Origin: JAICUF01 sp038250675
GTDB taxonomy: Bacteria; Gemmatimonadota; Gemmatimonadetes; Gemmatimonadales; GWC2-71-9
Direction of reading: 5' to 3'
NCBI GenBank assembly: GCA_038250675.1
Contig: JBBSCB010000019.1
Coordinates: 1 to 61,633 of the forward strand
DNA length: 61,633 nt
A program made the position numbers and the translations under genes. Below, in pieces: positions 27,206 through 38,663 of the stretch. The notes below the pieces were generated by a model. It made no database searches and was not told the DNA's origin. It saw nothing but the letters and a program-made list of their open reading frames with translations. Every line of letters begins with the position of its first letter. Position 1 is the first letter of the stretch.

Positions 27206-27513
27206 TCAGCCGCGCGGGTTCGGCGGGCGCTCCGCACACATCAGGGCGTCCGCCACCACCTGGCGCAGCCGCGCGGCGGTGTACGGCTTCTGCAGAAATG
27301 CGGTGACGCCGCTGCCGCGGAATTGACCGATGATCTCGCTCTCGCCGCAGCCGCTCGAGGCGATCACCGGCAGCGTCGGCCGCAGCTCGCGGATCCGGGT
27401 AAACGCCTCGGCGCCGCCCATGACCGGCATGGTCAGATCGAGGAGCACCAGGCGGATTGCACCGCATACGGCCCGCCCCAGAGCGTCGTCGGCCTACGGA
27501 TGGCAAGCAGGAT
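27206..27513 (-). pseudogene. Truncated response-regulator receiver domain
   Basis: The frame reads DDALGRAVCGAIRLVLLDLT, then MPVMGG, and continues to FLQKPYTAARLRQVV. It therefore keeps the phosphoacceptor Asp (in LLDLTMP) and the conserved Lys of a receiver domain but lacks the first 45 or so residues with the acidic pocket. A TAG stop in frame lies just upstream of this segment, and no start with a full N-terminus exists. It is a decayed CheY-like gene similar in style to the single-domain receivers near 54 kb. A start at GTG 27448 would give an 80-residue fragment that cannot fold as a receiver. Confidence 0.65.
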
Positions 27514-27605
27514 GCGCGGGCGGAGCAATCATGAATGACGGGGTGATGCGTGCGGAGCGCCGCCGAACCGCGCGGCGCCACGGACACGGCTCAGAGGCCG
27601 GGTAC

Positions 27606-28268
27606 CTACAGGGCGTAATGCAGTCCGACACCGAAGGTGCCGTACGTCACGCCGTTGCGGCGCGACCAGTCGTACGCCGTGTGCAGTCCGATGCCGCTCA
27701 GCAGGTTGAACTCGACCCCGCCGCTGATGGCGAAGTTGGCGTCGCTGGTGGTCGCGGTCGGGCGGGTGAGGCGCACGATGTCGACCCGCGGCGCGATCCA
27801 CGGCCGGATGGCAAGCACCGGGTTCGGCAGACTGATGGCGATGCCCAGTCCCACCGGAACCCGCCATTCCGTCTGCTGTGCCGTGGTGCCGGTCGGTTGC
27901 GCCACGAAGTCGGTCCTGGAGTAGCCGGCGCCGCCCTGGAGTGTCACCGAGAGCGGAATCAGGGGACCGCCGAAGACCTTGATGTTGGCCGCGGCACCCA
28001 GCGACGTGAAGTTGTTCCCGCTACCCTTGGGATCGTTGCGGACCGCCATGCCGGCAAGCCCCAGCGGCCCAAAGCCGACCCGCGCGCTGGCACCGTAGGC
28101 GGTGCCGCCGCCGGACGCGCCGTTGGGCACGCCAAACTCGCCGGCGACCGCCAAGCCCGTGGACACACCGCTGTTGTAGACGGGAATGCCGCGGGCCTGT
28201 GCGGCACCGGACGCAGCAACTCCCACCATGAGGGCGGCGGTGGCTGCAAGCGCGGTCAGCTGCTTCAT
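27606..28268 (-). CDS. Outer-membrane beta-barrel protein
   Basis: A 220-residue precursor with a clear signal peptide (MKQLTALAATAALMVGVAAS, cleavage near AAQA). About eight to ten amphipathic strands follow (GTAYGASARVGFGPLGLAG, VTLQGGAGYSRTDFV, GLHTAYDWSRR), ending in GTFGVGLHYAL. It resembles small OmpW/Ail-sized barrels, but no specific family is evident. GGGAGG precedes the ATG, and a sigma-70 promoter (TTGACT-N18-TAGCTT) is about 70 bases upstream. Possible paralogue of the barrel encoded just upstream on the same strand. Confidence 0.8.
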   Translation of the reverse strand: MKQLTALAATAALMVGVAASGAAQARGIPVYNSGVSTGLAVAGEFGVPNGASGGGTAYGASARVGFGPLGLAGMAVRNDPKGSGNNFTSLGAAANIKVFGGPLIPLSVTLQGGAGYSRTDFVAQPTGTTAQQTEWRVPVGLGIAISLPNPVLAIRPWIAPRVDIVRLTRPTATTSDANFAISGGVEFNLLSGIGLHTAYDWSRRNGVTYGTFGVGLHYAL

Positions 28269-28314
28269 ACGTCCTCCCTACGAAAGTGAGCCGGATCGCC
28301 GGCCCGGCGTGCCC

Positions 28315-28344
28315 AAGCTAGTCCGCCGCCCGCGGGCAAGTCAA
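28315..28344 (-). promoter_or_regulatory. Promoter TTGACT-N18-TAGCTT for the barrel gene at 28268
   Basis: On the minus strand, -35 TTGACT at 28344-28339 and -10 TAGCTT at 28320-28315 are separated by 18 bases. Predicted +1 is near 28308, giving a 40-base leader with a good ribosome-binding site. Confidence 0.5.
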
Positions 28345-28363
28345 TCAGGTGCAGGTGCGAGAA

Positions 28364-28385
28364 GCGCCCGGCCGAAGCCGGGCGC
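28364..28385 (-). terminator. Perfect GC hairpin after the barrel gene at 28416
   Basis: GCGCCCGGC (28364-28372), CGAA loop, GCCGGGCGC (28377-28385). It lies 30 bases past the stop of the minus-strand barrel gene and before the next promoter. The T-run is weak (TTCTC), so termination efficiency is uncertain. Confidence 0.45.
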
Positions 28386-28415
28386 ATCCCATCCCACCGA
28401 TGGCGCGTGGTGCGG

Positions 28416-29033
28416 CTACTTGACGTAGGCGAGCCCGACGCCGATGCCGCGCCGCGCGGCCGAGCCAAGCGCACCGCTGACGCGCACGTCGAGACTGCGG
28501 CTGACCCGCACGTCCACGCCCAGGCCGAGATCGAAATCGACGTTGCTGTTGCCGTGGCCAAAGGTCGGCACCATCGTCGGCATGATGTATGGGACGAAGC
28601 TGGTGCTTGACCCTTCGAGTAGCACGCGCCGCCCGATGGTCAGGCCAACCGGCACCGTGAACAGCGTGCTGCCGCTGCCGAACAGGCCGCCGACACCGAG
28701 CGTCAGCGCGCCGTCCAGCGGAAACGACTCGGAGCTCTGGATCACGCGCGTCCGGAAGTTGCCGCCGACCGACACCGCGTTGGAGCCGCCGCCGAAGCTG
28801 AGGTAGGCCACGCCGAGCCCGAAGTCGTTGCGACCGCGGCCGATGCCGTAGAACCCTTCGAGTGCGAAGTCCGCACCGGTGGGCTGCGAGAACGCCGCGC
28901 CCATTTCGTAGTTGGTGAAGGCGCGGTACGGCGCCTTGTACATCGGGGTGAACAATTCCTGGGACGACGCCTGCTGCGCGGCCAGGCCGGCGAATATGAC
29001 GACCATGAGGCCGCCGAGAAGACTACGACGCAT
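28416..29033 (-). CDS. Outer-membrane beta-barrel protein overlapping atpC
   Basis: A 205-residue precursor. Signal peptide (MRRSLLGGLMVVIFAGLAAQ) is followed by barrel strands (FALEGFYGIGRGRNDFGLGV, VDFDLGLGVDVRVSRSLDV) and a terminal GIGVGLAYVK. The start is ATG 29033, preceded six bases upstream by AAGGAG (29040-29045); both lie inside the 3' end of atpC, so the two genes overlap by 11 bases. The protein is probably made from the ATP synthase transcript, possibly in addition to a promoter inside atpC. Specific function unknown. Confidence 0.8.
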   Translation of the reverse strand: MRRSLLGGLMVVIFAGLAAQQASSQELFTPMYKAPYRAFTNYEMGAAFSQPTGADFALEGFYGIGRGRNDFGLGVAYLSFGGGSNAVSVGGNFRTRVIQSSESFPLDGALTLGVGGLFGSGSTLFTVPVGLTIGRRVLLEGSSTSFVPYIMPTMVPTFGHGNSNVDFDLGLGVDVRVSRSLDVRVSGALGSAARRGIGVGLAYVK

Positions 29034-29282
29034 ATGTTTCTCCTTGAACATGTTCGGCGACCACCCGGACCCGGTCGTCCACGACCTGCAGGAACCCGCC
29101 GCGTACCCGGAACCGGTGATCCGCCCCGCCCTGCCGCACCACGAGGACTCCCTCGCCGAGCAGCGTCATGAGCGGGGCGTGGTGCGGCAGGATGCCGACC
29201 TCGCCGTCGAACGCTGGCGCGACCACCGATTCGGCCTCGCCGTCAAACATGGCGGCCACGGGGGAAATCACCGTGACTTGCA

Positions 29283-29283
<1 letters not shown>
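29023..29283 (-). CDS. atpC: ATP synthase F1 epsilon subunit, short form
   Basis: An 86-residue epsilon subunit containing only the N-terminal beta-sandwich (MQVTVISPVAAMFDGEAESV, GEVGILPHHAPLMTLL). The C-terminal two-helix domain that inhibits ATP hydrolysis in many bacteria is absent. Short epsilon subunits are known in some phyla, so this is probably natural. The ATG overlaps the atpD stop (TGATG); an adjacent GTG at 29286 is possible. The 3' end overlaps a beta-barrel gene. Confidence 0.92.
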
Positions 29284-30719
<1,436 letters not shown>

Positions 30720-30744
30720 GTCGTCCCCATCGAAATGTGTAGTG

Positions 30745-31626
30745 TTATCCCTGCAGTGCCGCGGCGCCGCCCACAATCTCGGAGATCTCCTGGGTGATCG
30801 CTGCCTGCCGCTGACGGTTATACGTCCGCTTGAGCACGTCCAGGATGTCGCCGGCGTTGTCGGTCGCGTTCTTCATTGCCGTCCGCTGCGCGCCGTAGAA
30901 GCCGGCGACCATCTCGACCAGTCCCCGGTAGATCGCGTTCCGCACGTAGAGCGGAAGCAGCTCCACCAGGATCGCCTCAGCGCTGGGCTCCAGGATGTAG
31001 TCTGGCCTGGCGCCGCCGGCGGGCGCCGGTGCCGGGACCGGAAGCAGGCGCACCGTCACCGGCGGCGCCGACAGCGCGCTCTGGAACCGCGGATGCACCA
31101 GATCCACGCTGGCCAGCTCGCCGCGCTCGTAGGCGGCGATCAGCCCGTCACCGATCTCGCGGGCGTGGTCGGCCGTCGGCTTGTCGCCGATGTCCAGCCG
31201 CTCCATGGCCAACCGCCGACCGAGATACTTGAAGAACCCGATCCCCTTGCGGCCGATGCCGTAGAGATCGACCGTGTATCCCGCCGCCTCCAGCTGCTCG
31301 ATCCGCCGGCGTGCTTCCTTGATCAGGTTGGCGTTGAATCCGCCCGCCAGCCCGCGGTTGGACGTCACCAGCACCACGGCCGCGCGGGTCGGCCCGCCCT
31401 CGCCCGGGGGGGGCCGGATGCCGCAGCAGCGGGAACTGTTCCGCCAGCTCCGGCGACACCAGATCGGCGAGCACCGCGTGCAGCGCTTCGGCGTAGGGTC
31501 GCGCCGCCACCACCCGGTCCTGCGCGCGCTTCAGTTTCGACGTGGCCACCAGCTCCATCGTCTTGGTGATCTTGCGCGTGTTCTGGACGGAACGGATCCG
31601 CCCCTTCAGCTGCTGACCCTTGGCCA

Positions 31627-31627
<1 letters not shown>
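30745..31627 (-). CDS. atpG: ATP synthase F1 gamma subunit, interrupted by a +1 frameshift
   Basis: Gamma is the rotating shaft of F1. The N-terminal helix is textbook (MAKGQQLKGRIRSVQNTRKI, then TKTMELVATSKLKRAQ) and runs in one frame from ATG 31627. The central and C-terminal parts (VVLVTSNRGLAGGFN and DILDVLKRTYNRQRQAAIT) are in another frame ending at 30745. The switch coincides with a run of eight C on this strand (31406-31413); seven C would restore one frame through PGEGGPTRAAVVLVTS. All conserved regions are present, so the gene is probably functional and the extra base an assembly error, unless recoding or slippage occurs. The ATG overlaps the atpA stop. Confidence 0.9.
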
Positions 31628-33204
<1,577 letters not shown>

Positions 33205-33245
33205 GTGGTCGGGATGCCTGGCGTAAGAGTGCAGTGATGTCCAGC

Positions 33246-33263
33246 TTGTGAAAATAATCACAA
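33246..33263. promoter_or_regulatory. CRP/FNR-family operator TTGTGA-N6-TCACAA
   Basis: A perfect 18-bp palindrome, TTGTGA AAATAA TCACAA, contains the full CRP consensus TGTGA-N6-TCACA. It lies between the divergent atpA (start 33204) and ACT-domain gene (start 33332) and stands out as AT-rich in GC-rich DNA. On the minus strand it covers a potential -10 (TATTTT) with TTGCCC 18 bases upstream, so a bound regulator could repress or tune atp transcription. Confidence 0.65.
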
Positions 33264-33331
33264 TTGTGGGGGCGGGGCAAGCCGCGCCCCCGGCTGGCGG
33301 CACGGGCCACCGGACGCTATTCCTTCCTTAC

Positions 33332-33712
33332 ATGCTCACATTGACGCTCAACGCCGGGACCTACGCGATTTGCCGGCTGGGCGCCAACGACCCGGTGCCC
33401 GGTTGGGCCTTCGGCGGCACGCTGGGCTCGGTCACGCGGACGTCGGACGAGCTGTCGGTCGTCTGTCACGAGCGCGGGATCCCGGACGACGTTCAGCGGG
33501 AAGGAAAATGGCGCTGTCTTCGCGTGGCGGCCGCGCTCGACCTCACGCTCACCGGCATCCTCGCGTCGCTGGTGGTGCCGCTGGCGGACGCGAAGATCTC
33601 GGTGTTTTCTCTCTCGACCTACGATACCGATTACCTGCTGGTCAAGAGTGACACGCTCGATCGCGCCGTTGCGGTGCTCCGCGCGGCGGGGCACGAGGTC
33701 CAGCTGGGCTAG
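33332..33712 (+). CDS. ACT-domain protein
   Basis: A 126-residue protein with two ACT-like halves, of the ACT_7 type found alone in bacteria (related to the aspartokinase regulatory domain and to CASTOR-like proteins). Typical are SVTRTSDELSVVCHERGIP in the first half and ADAKISVFSLSTYDTDYLLV in the second, the amino-acid-binding interface. It probably binds a small ligand. The start at ATG 33332 is chosen because upstream in-frame codons run into the divergent regulatory region. The last codon overlaps the end of the convergent AraC-type gene by four bases. Confidence 0.8.
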   Translation: MLTLTLNAGTYAICRLGANDPVPGWAFGGTLGSVTRTSDELSVVCHERGIPDDVQREGKWRCLRVAAALDLTLTGILASLVVPLADAKISVFSLSTYDTDYLLVKSDTLDRAVAVLRAAGHEVQLG

Positions 33713-34491
33713 CGCCGGCTCCCCGCCCGGCTTCGGGTGTTTCCCCTGACAAACGCCACCAGCACGCCCCGCGGCCCCAGCGCGCCCAGCGCCGAGGTGG
33801 TGACGCCGGCGATGCGGCGGGCGGTGCCGGCCAGATGGCTGGTGGAGGCAAACTGGAGCAGGCGGACCACCGCGCCTGGCGTATAGCCCGGGTTCTGGAG
33901 CAGCTGCGCCGCACAGGCGATCCGCGTCAGGTCGATCACCCGCTTGAGATTGGGCGCGCCACCCGCGCCAAACTGCCGTGACAGATATTCCCGGCTCACC
34001 GTGAGCCGCCGGGCCAGCGCCGCCGTCCGGACCGGCCGCTCGACCTCCCCCACCAGCTGATCCCAGGCGGCGCGCTGCAGCGGCTCGGTGAGTCGGAGCG
34101 CCCGCGGCGCGTCGGCCAGCGCATGGCGCCGGAGCGTGGTCAGGGAGCAGCGGACGATGAGATCACCCACCACCGCGTCGTCCACTCCCTCGACGGCGAC
34201 CGCGGCGAGCTGATGGCGCCGGTAGGTGACCAGCAGCTCGCCGTCGTCAGGGCGGAACGGCGCGTAGGCAATGACCGGCATGGCCGGCAGCCGCGCGCGC
34301 AGCGCGGCGAGGGCGAGGAGGGCGAGGGTGCCGGGCGCAACGACGACCGCTTCCACCAGCCGCTGGTCCAGCACGCGGTCGAGCGCTGCCGGTGTGCGGC
34401 AGGCGACGACCCGTCCGCCGGTGCGCGGCAGACTGCGGCGGAGGGCGGCCAGCGCCGGGCGGCTGTCGAGCAGCGTGGCGACGGCCGCCAT
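33709..34491 (-). CDS. AraC-type helix-turn-helix protein
   Basis: A 260-residue protein. The N-terminal half (about 1-120) looks like a divergent receiver or nucleotide-binding alpha/beta domain without a phosphoacceptor. The C-terminal half (about 150-245) has an AraC-like DNA-binding domain: TAALARRLTVSREYLSRQF is the first HTH, and YTPGAVVRLLQFASTSHLAG the second. It is the last gene of the sigma factor-mla-NUDIX operon, with three bases between the NUDIX stop and its start. Target genes are unknown. Confidence 0.7.
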   Translation of the reverse strand: MAAVATLLDSRPALAALRRSLPRTGGRVVACRTPAALDRVLDQRLVEAVVVAPGTLALLALAALRARLPAMPVIAYAPFRPDDGELLVTYRRHQLAAVAVEGVDDAVVGDLIVRCSLTTLRRHALADAPRALRLTEPLQRAAWDQLVGEVERPVRTAALARRLTVSREYLSRQFGAGGAPNLKRVIDLTRIACAAQLLQNPGYTPGAVVRLLQFASTSHLAGTARRIAGVTTSALGALGPRGVLVAFVRGNTRSRAGSRR

Positions 34492-34494
34492 CGG

Positions 34495-34983
34495 TCAGTG
34501 CGCGGAGGGCTCGGTCGCGCGCGCCGGACGGCCAGCGCCGACCGCGACCAGCGTGCGCACCATCTCGCCCGCGCGCTTCAGCACGCCGCGCGCGTTGTCG
34601 TAGCTCAGCACCTCCAGCGCCTCCTCCAGTGTGCACCACCGGCAGGCGGTGATCCCCTCATCGCGCTGCGGCACCGGCTCGCCCTCGGGCGATTCCAGCA
34701 GAAAGAAGTGGCAGTACTTGTGGATGTGCCTTCCGCGGAAGCGAAAGTGCCAGTCGATGACGCGAATCGGGCCCTGGAGAATCAGCCGTTCGAGCCCAGT
34801 CTCCTCGCCGGTCTCCCGCAGCGCCGCCTCGGCCGGCGTCTCGCCGTCCTCGAGGTGCCCCTTGGGCAAGCCCCAGTTGTCGTACGAGTCACGGATCAGC
34901 AGGAACCGCGCGAGCTGCTCCGGCGGACGGCGGAAGACGATGCCACCCGCGCTCACCTCGAGGTCGGGACGCCGCTTGCCCAT
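34495..34983 (-). CDS. NUDIX hydrolase
   Basis: A 162-residue NUDIX protein. The box is complete, from GHLEDGETPAEAALRETGEE to TGL, with the REtGEE metal-binding glutamates. The sequence before it (SAGGIVFR, NWGLPKGH) is like diadenosine polyphosphate hydrolases and similar bacterial NUDIX enzymes, so a nucleoside-diphosphate-type substrate is likely, though not identifiable from sequence. The ATG overlaps the mlaD stop (TGATG), so it is translationally coupled to the lipid-transport genes. Confidence 0.88.
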   Translation of the reverse strand: MGKRRPDLEVSAGGIVFRRPPEQLARFLLIRDSYDNWGLPKGHLEDGETPAEAALRETGEETGLERLILQGPIRVIDWHFRFRGRHIHKYCHFFLLESPEGEPVPQRDEGITACRWCTLEEALEVLSYDNARGVLKRAGEMVRTLVAVGAGRPARATEPSAH

Positions 34984-35990
34984 CAGAACACCGACACCTT
35001 GATGTATTTCTTGGGATGCGCCTGGATGTCCGCCAGCAGCTCGCGGAACTGGCGCATCGTCATGGCCGTCTCGTAATAGAGGGTCGAGTCGGTGGCGAGC
35101 TTGCCCAGGGTGCCGTTGCCGCTCTGGATGCGGGTGAGCAGCGAATCGGCGGACTGGAGCACCCGCACCAGGCTCGCTTCGTTGCCGCGCATCGTGCTCA
35201 TGAGCTGGCGAAAGTCGGCCGAGCCCTGCCGGATGTCGCCGCTCGCGTCACGGCCGTTGTTCATGATCTCGCGCAGCTGGTTCTGATTGGTGGCACTGTC
35301 CACCCGCGCGATGGTGGCGTCGAGGCTCCGGGTCACCCCGGCGAAGGCGTCGGACGTGGTGGCCAGGTCGGAGCTCACCCGATCGATCCGGGTGGTCTGG
35401 TTGTTGGCGAACGTCACCAGCCGGTTGCTGATCGCCGCCAGGTCGAGAACGCTCTGGCGGAGCTGCTTGAGCGCGGTGCTGTCGAACGCGCCCTGGATCC
35501 GCTGGGTGACGCTGGCCACGTCGCTCGCGATGCGGCTGGCCTGGGCCGTGAGCTGACCGATGTCCGGCAGCGTGGCACCGGGCCAGGCCGGCCCGCCGGC
35601 CCGCTCCGATTCGACCAGCGCAGCGCGGACGTTGGGATCCTCCGGCAGCGGCTCGAGCGGAATGATGTTGGCAGACCACCCGCCGAACAGACTGGCTGAT
35701 GCGGCGATCACCGCCGGCTTGGCCGGCAGCTGCACGTCGCGGTCGATGCTGAACTCGCTCTCGACCCAGCCGTTATCGGCCAGCCGCACCCCCACCACCT
35801 TGCCCACCTTCACGCCGCGGAGCGTGACCGGGTTGCCCACCTGCAGCCCCTCGACTGTCCGGAACCGCGCGGTGTAGGCGGCCTCCTTCTGGTTGAGATC
35901 GGCCTCGCTGAGCCAGAGCGCGCCGGCGATGACCAGGAAGACGGCGGCGAGCACCGCGAGACCCACCACGAATTCGTTGCGCCGTTTCAC
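34983..35990 (-). CDS. mlaD: MlaD-family MCE-domain lipid transport protein
   Basis: A 335-residue protein with one N-terminal membrane helix (about 8-28) and an MCE domain (about 38-115; ARFRTVEGLQVGNPVTLRGV, KVGKVVGVRL). A long helical and coiled-coil region follows, ending in LYYETAMTMRQFRELLADIQ. MCE proteins form hexameric lipid-carrying rings in the periplasm attached to the MlaE permease. It is longer than E. coli MlaD (about 180 residues) and closer to the long-tailed MCE proteins. The GTG start overlaps the mlaF stop. Confidence 0.88.
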   Translation of the reverse strand: MKRRNEFVVGLAVLAAVFLVIAGALWLSEADLNQKEAAYTARFRTVEGLQVGNPVTLRGVKVGKVVGVRLADNGWVESEFSIDRDVQLPAKPAVIAASASLFGGWSANIIPLEPLPEDPNVRAALVESERAGGPAWPGATLPDIGQLTAQASRIASDVASVTQRIQGAFDSTALKQLRQSVLDLAAISNRLVTFANNQTTRIDRVSSDLATTSDAFAGVTRSLDATIARVDSATNQNQLREIMNNGRDASGDIRQGSADFRQLMSTMRGNEASLVRVLQSADSLLTRIQSGNGTLGKLATDSTLYYETAMTMRQFRELLADIQAHPKKYIKVSVF

Positions 35991-36751
35991 CGGGTCGCTC
36001 CTCCCTCTGTGGACGCCGCCACCGGCACCTCGTCGGCCCGCCCCTCGATGAACTGCCGCACGACCGGATCATCGGACCCCCGGATCTCGTCCGGCGTACC
36101 CACCTGCCGGATGCGGCCCTCGTACAGCATGGCGATCCGGTTGGCGACCGCGAAGGCGCTCTTCATGTCGTGGGTGACGATCACGCCAGTCGCCCCCAGA
36201 TCACGGGTGCGGATCATGAACCGGTCCATCACCGCCGTCGTGACCGGATCGAGTCCGGTCGTCGGCTCGTCGTACAGGATGTAGCGCGGCTTGAGCGCGA
36301 TCGCCCGCGCGATCCCCACCCGCTTCCGCATCCCGCCCGAGAGCTCGGCGGGGAGCTCTCCGGCCGCATCGGCCAGGTCCACGATCGCGAGACTTTCGTG
36401 CACCCGCGCCGCGATCGTCTCCGGGTCGAGCCCCCGCCGCCGCAGGCCCAGGGCGATGTTGTCGCCCACCGTCATCGAGTCGAACAGCGCGGCAAACTGG
36501 AAGACATAGCCGATCCGCCCGCGCAGCTCGGCCAGTGCATCGCGGTGAAGGTCGCCCACGGCCTGGTCATCCACCAGCACGCGACCGCGATCGGGGCGCA
36601 GCAGCCCGACGATGCACTTGAGCATGACGCTCTTGCCGGTGCCCGAGAAGCCGATGACGGCGGTGTTATGGCCGTCGGGAATTTCGAGGTCCACGCCGTC
36701 CAGCACGACCTTGTCGCCGAACGCCTTGCACACGCCTTCGAGCCGGATCAC
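35987..36751 (-). CDS. mlaF: ABC transporter ATPase, MlaF-like
   Basis: A 254-residue ATPase that should power phospholipid movement by MlaE. Walker A is GFSGTGKS (Thr-Gly-Lys-Ser), the signature is ELSGGMRKRVGIARAIA, Walker B is YILYDEPTTGLDP, and the switch His is in IVTHDMKSAF. SGGMRKRV is typical of the Mla/Ttg2A branch. The GTG at 36751 overlaps the mlaE stop (GTGA). The C-terminus has a short extension (ADEVPVAASTEGGATR). Confidence 0.93.
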   Translation of the reverse strand: MIRLEGVCKAFGDKVVLDGVDLEIPDGHNTAVIGFSGTGKSVMLKCIVGLLRPDRGRVLVDDQAVGDLHRDALAELRGRIGYVFQFAALFDSMTVGDNIALGLRRRGLDPETIAARVHESLAIVDLADAAGELPAELSGGMRKRVGIARAIALKPRYILYDEPTTGLDPVTTAVMDRFMIRTRDLGATGVIVTHDMKSAFAVANRIAMLYEGRIRQVGTPDEIRGSDDPVVRQFIEGRADEVPVAASTEGGATR

Positions 36752-37509
36752 AGGAGCACCACCGCCCAGAAGGCATCGAGCACGAGGATCGCCTCGCAGC
36801 CCAACACCACCGCGCGCGTCGTCGCGTAGCCGACGCCCTCGGCGCCGCCGCGGGCGGCCAGCCCCTTGAGGCAGCCCATCAACGCCACCGCGGCGCCGAA
36901 GCTGGCGCTCTTGACCAGCCCGAACCAGACATCCTTGAAATGATAGAACGTTCGGAGGCCCTTGAGGAACTCCGGTGTCGTCATGTCCAGCAGGTTGACC
37001 GATGTGATCCAGCCGGACGCGAGTCCCACCCCCATCGCAAAGGCCGTGATGACGGGGAACATGGCGGTGGCGGCCAGCACGCGGGGCACCACGAGGTACG
37101 AAACCGGATTGTACGAAAGCGTCTCGAGCGCGTCGACCTGCTCGGTCACTTTCATCGTGCCGAGCTCGGCGGCGATGTTGGCGCCGACCCGTCCGGCCAG
37201 CGCCATGCCGGTGAGCACCGGGCCGAGTTCCATCATCACGGTCTTGCCGACGAGTGCGCCCACGAGGTAGCGCGGCATGGCACCGGTGAAGATGTACGAC
37301 GCGAGGAGCGCCAGCACGATGCCGGTGAAGACGGCGATGAAGAGCGCGATGGGAATGGAGTCTACGCCGAGCCGGCGCATCTGACCGATGACGAGCGGAC
37401 GCCACACACCGACATCGCCGAGCGCGCGGGCGGCGCCGAGCGTCCAGCCTCCGATCCGCGAAATGAAAGCGAGCCGCCCGGGGGCGCGAAGAGCATCGAG
37501 ACGCCGCAC
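36748..37509 (-). CDS. mlaE: ABC transporter permease, MlaE-like
   Basis: A 253-residue inner-membrane permease with five to six helices and the conserved MlaE core: GIVLALLASYIFTG, ELGPVLTGMALAGRVGANIA, AAELGTMKVTEQVDALETL. It partners MlaF and MlaD in transport of phospholipids between inner and outer membrane; direction is not deducible. It begins 15 bases after the sigma factor stop on the same strand, so envelope lipid transport is co-transcribed with a sigma factor. MlaB and MlaC are not seen. Confidence 0.92.
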   Translation of the reverse strand: MRRLDALRAPGRLAFISRIGGWTLGAARALGDVGVWRPLVIGQMRRLGVDSIPIALFIAVFTGIVLALLASYIFTGAMPRYLVGALVGKTVMMELGPVLTGMALAGRVGANIAAELGTMKVTEQVDALETLSYNPVSYLVVPRVLAATAMFPVITAFAMGVGLASGWITSVNLLDMTTPEFLKGLRTFYHFKDVWFGLVKSASFGAAVALMGCLKGLAARGGAEGVGYATTRAVVLGCEAILVLDAFWAVVLL

Positions 37510-37524
37510 GAGGGGAAGCTACCG

Positions 37525-38490
37525 CTAGGCCGCGAAGCTCGCCAGCGCGCGCCCCGCCTCACCGTCGCGCAGCCGCTTGAGCGCGCGATCGCGAAGCTGG
37601 CGCACCCGTTCGCGGGTGACGCCCAGCATGCCGCCGATCTCCTCCAGCGTGTGCTCTCGATCGCCGTCGAGCCCGAAATAGAGCCGCAGCACCTTGGCGT
37701 CGCGAGGCGGCAGCGTCCGCAGCGCCCGCTCCACCTCCTCGGCGAGAAAGTGCTCCATGACGGTACTCTCGGTATCGCCCTGGCCGTCGGCGACGAACCG
37801 GTCGAGGAGCGAGCGGTCACCGTCGGCGTCGAGCGGCGCATCGAGCCGCATTTCGGCGGTGTTGAGCGCGGCGAGCGCCTGCACCACGTCGAGGGAGAGG
37901 CCGGTGGACGCCGCCAGCTCTTCCGGCGTGGGCTCGCGGCGCAGCGTCTGGCGCAGCGCCTCCGCCGTGCGCCCGATGCGCGAGAGGTCCGCGGTACGGT
38001 TGAGCGGCACGCGGACGGTGCGGCCGTGGCGCGCGAGCGCGGCCAAGATCGCCTGGCGGATCCACCACACCGCGTAGGAGATGAATTTGACGCCCTGCTC
38101 GGGATCGAACTTGCGGGCGGCGGTGAGCAGCCCGACGTTGCCCTCGCCGATGAGGTCGGTGAGCGCGAGGCCGCGGTTCTGATACTTCTTGGCGACCGAG
38201 ATCACGAAGCGCAGGTTGCGCTTGATGAGCGCCTCCATCGCCTCGGCGTCGCCGCCGCGCACGCGGCGCGCGATGGCCAGCTCCTGCTGCGCGGTGAGCA
38301 GCGGCGTCAGGCTCACTTCGTAGAGATACTGGTCGAGAATGCCCTTGTCGGCGTCGTAGACCCCGAGATTTTTGGCGGTGTCCCGCTTGCGGGGGCGGCG
38401 GGGGCGCGGGGGCGGCGATGAAGCGAGGATTTCCGCCGTCGTCATCTCGGCGGTGATCGGCGTGGCGGCGGCGTCCGTCGGGCTGGTCAT
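37525..38490 (-). CDS. RNA polymerase sigma factor, sigma-70 family (group 1/2-like)
   Basis: A 321-residue sigma factor. After an Ala/Pro/Arg-rich N-terminus come region 1.2 (DQYLYEVSLTPLLTAQQELA), region 2 (LRFVISVAKKYQNRGLALTD, FISYAVWWIRQAI), region 3 (RREPTPEELAASTGLS) and region 4 with HTH (TLEEIGGMLGVTRERVRQLR). It lacks the large region 1.1 and the non-conserved insert of the major RpoD, so it is a small RpoD/SigA- or RpoS-type factor. ATG 38490 has no ribosome-binding site. It heads the operon with mlaEFD, NUDIX and an AraC-type gene. Confidence 0.9.
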   Translation of the reverse strand: MTSPTDAAATPITAEMTTAEILASSPPPRPRRPRKRDTAKNLGVYDADKGILDQYLYEVSLTPLLTAQQELAIARRVRGGDAEAMEALIKRNLRFVISVAKKYQNRGLALTDLIGEGNVGLLTAARKFDPEQGVKFISYAVWWIRQAILAALARHGRTVRVPLNRTADLSRIGRTAEALRQTLRREPTPEELAASTGLSLDVVQALAALNTAEMRLDAPLDADGDRSLLDRFVADGQGDTESTVMEHFLAEEVERALRTLPPRDAKVLRLYFGLDGDREHTLEEIGGMLGVTRERVRQLRDRALKRLRDGEAGRALASFAA

Positions 38491-38550
38491 GGGTGAAAAG
38501 TAACCCTGATTCTGCGGCGGTGGACGGGGGGTGGCCGCGCGTGAAAGCGC

Positions 38551-38579
38551 TTGACACACACCCGCTTGCGGGCTAGGTT
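38551..38579 (+). promoter_or_regulatory. tRNA promoter TTGACA-N17-TAGGTT
   Basis: -35 TTGACA (38551-38556), 17-base spacer, -10 TAGGTT (38574-38579). It reads toward the tRNA-Ala gene 80 bases downstream and away from the sigma factor gene. Confidence 0.65.
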
Positions 38580-38663
38580 CTCGTGCTCCGCAGGGCCGTT
38601 GCACGGGAGCCCGTTGCACCTACGGGAGACCGTGGCACCTGCCGGGCGGCGCGAGAAGATCAC

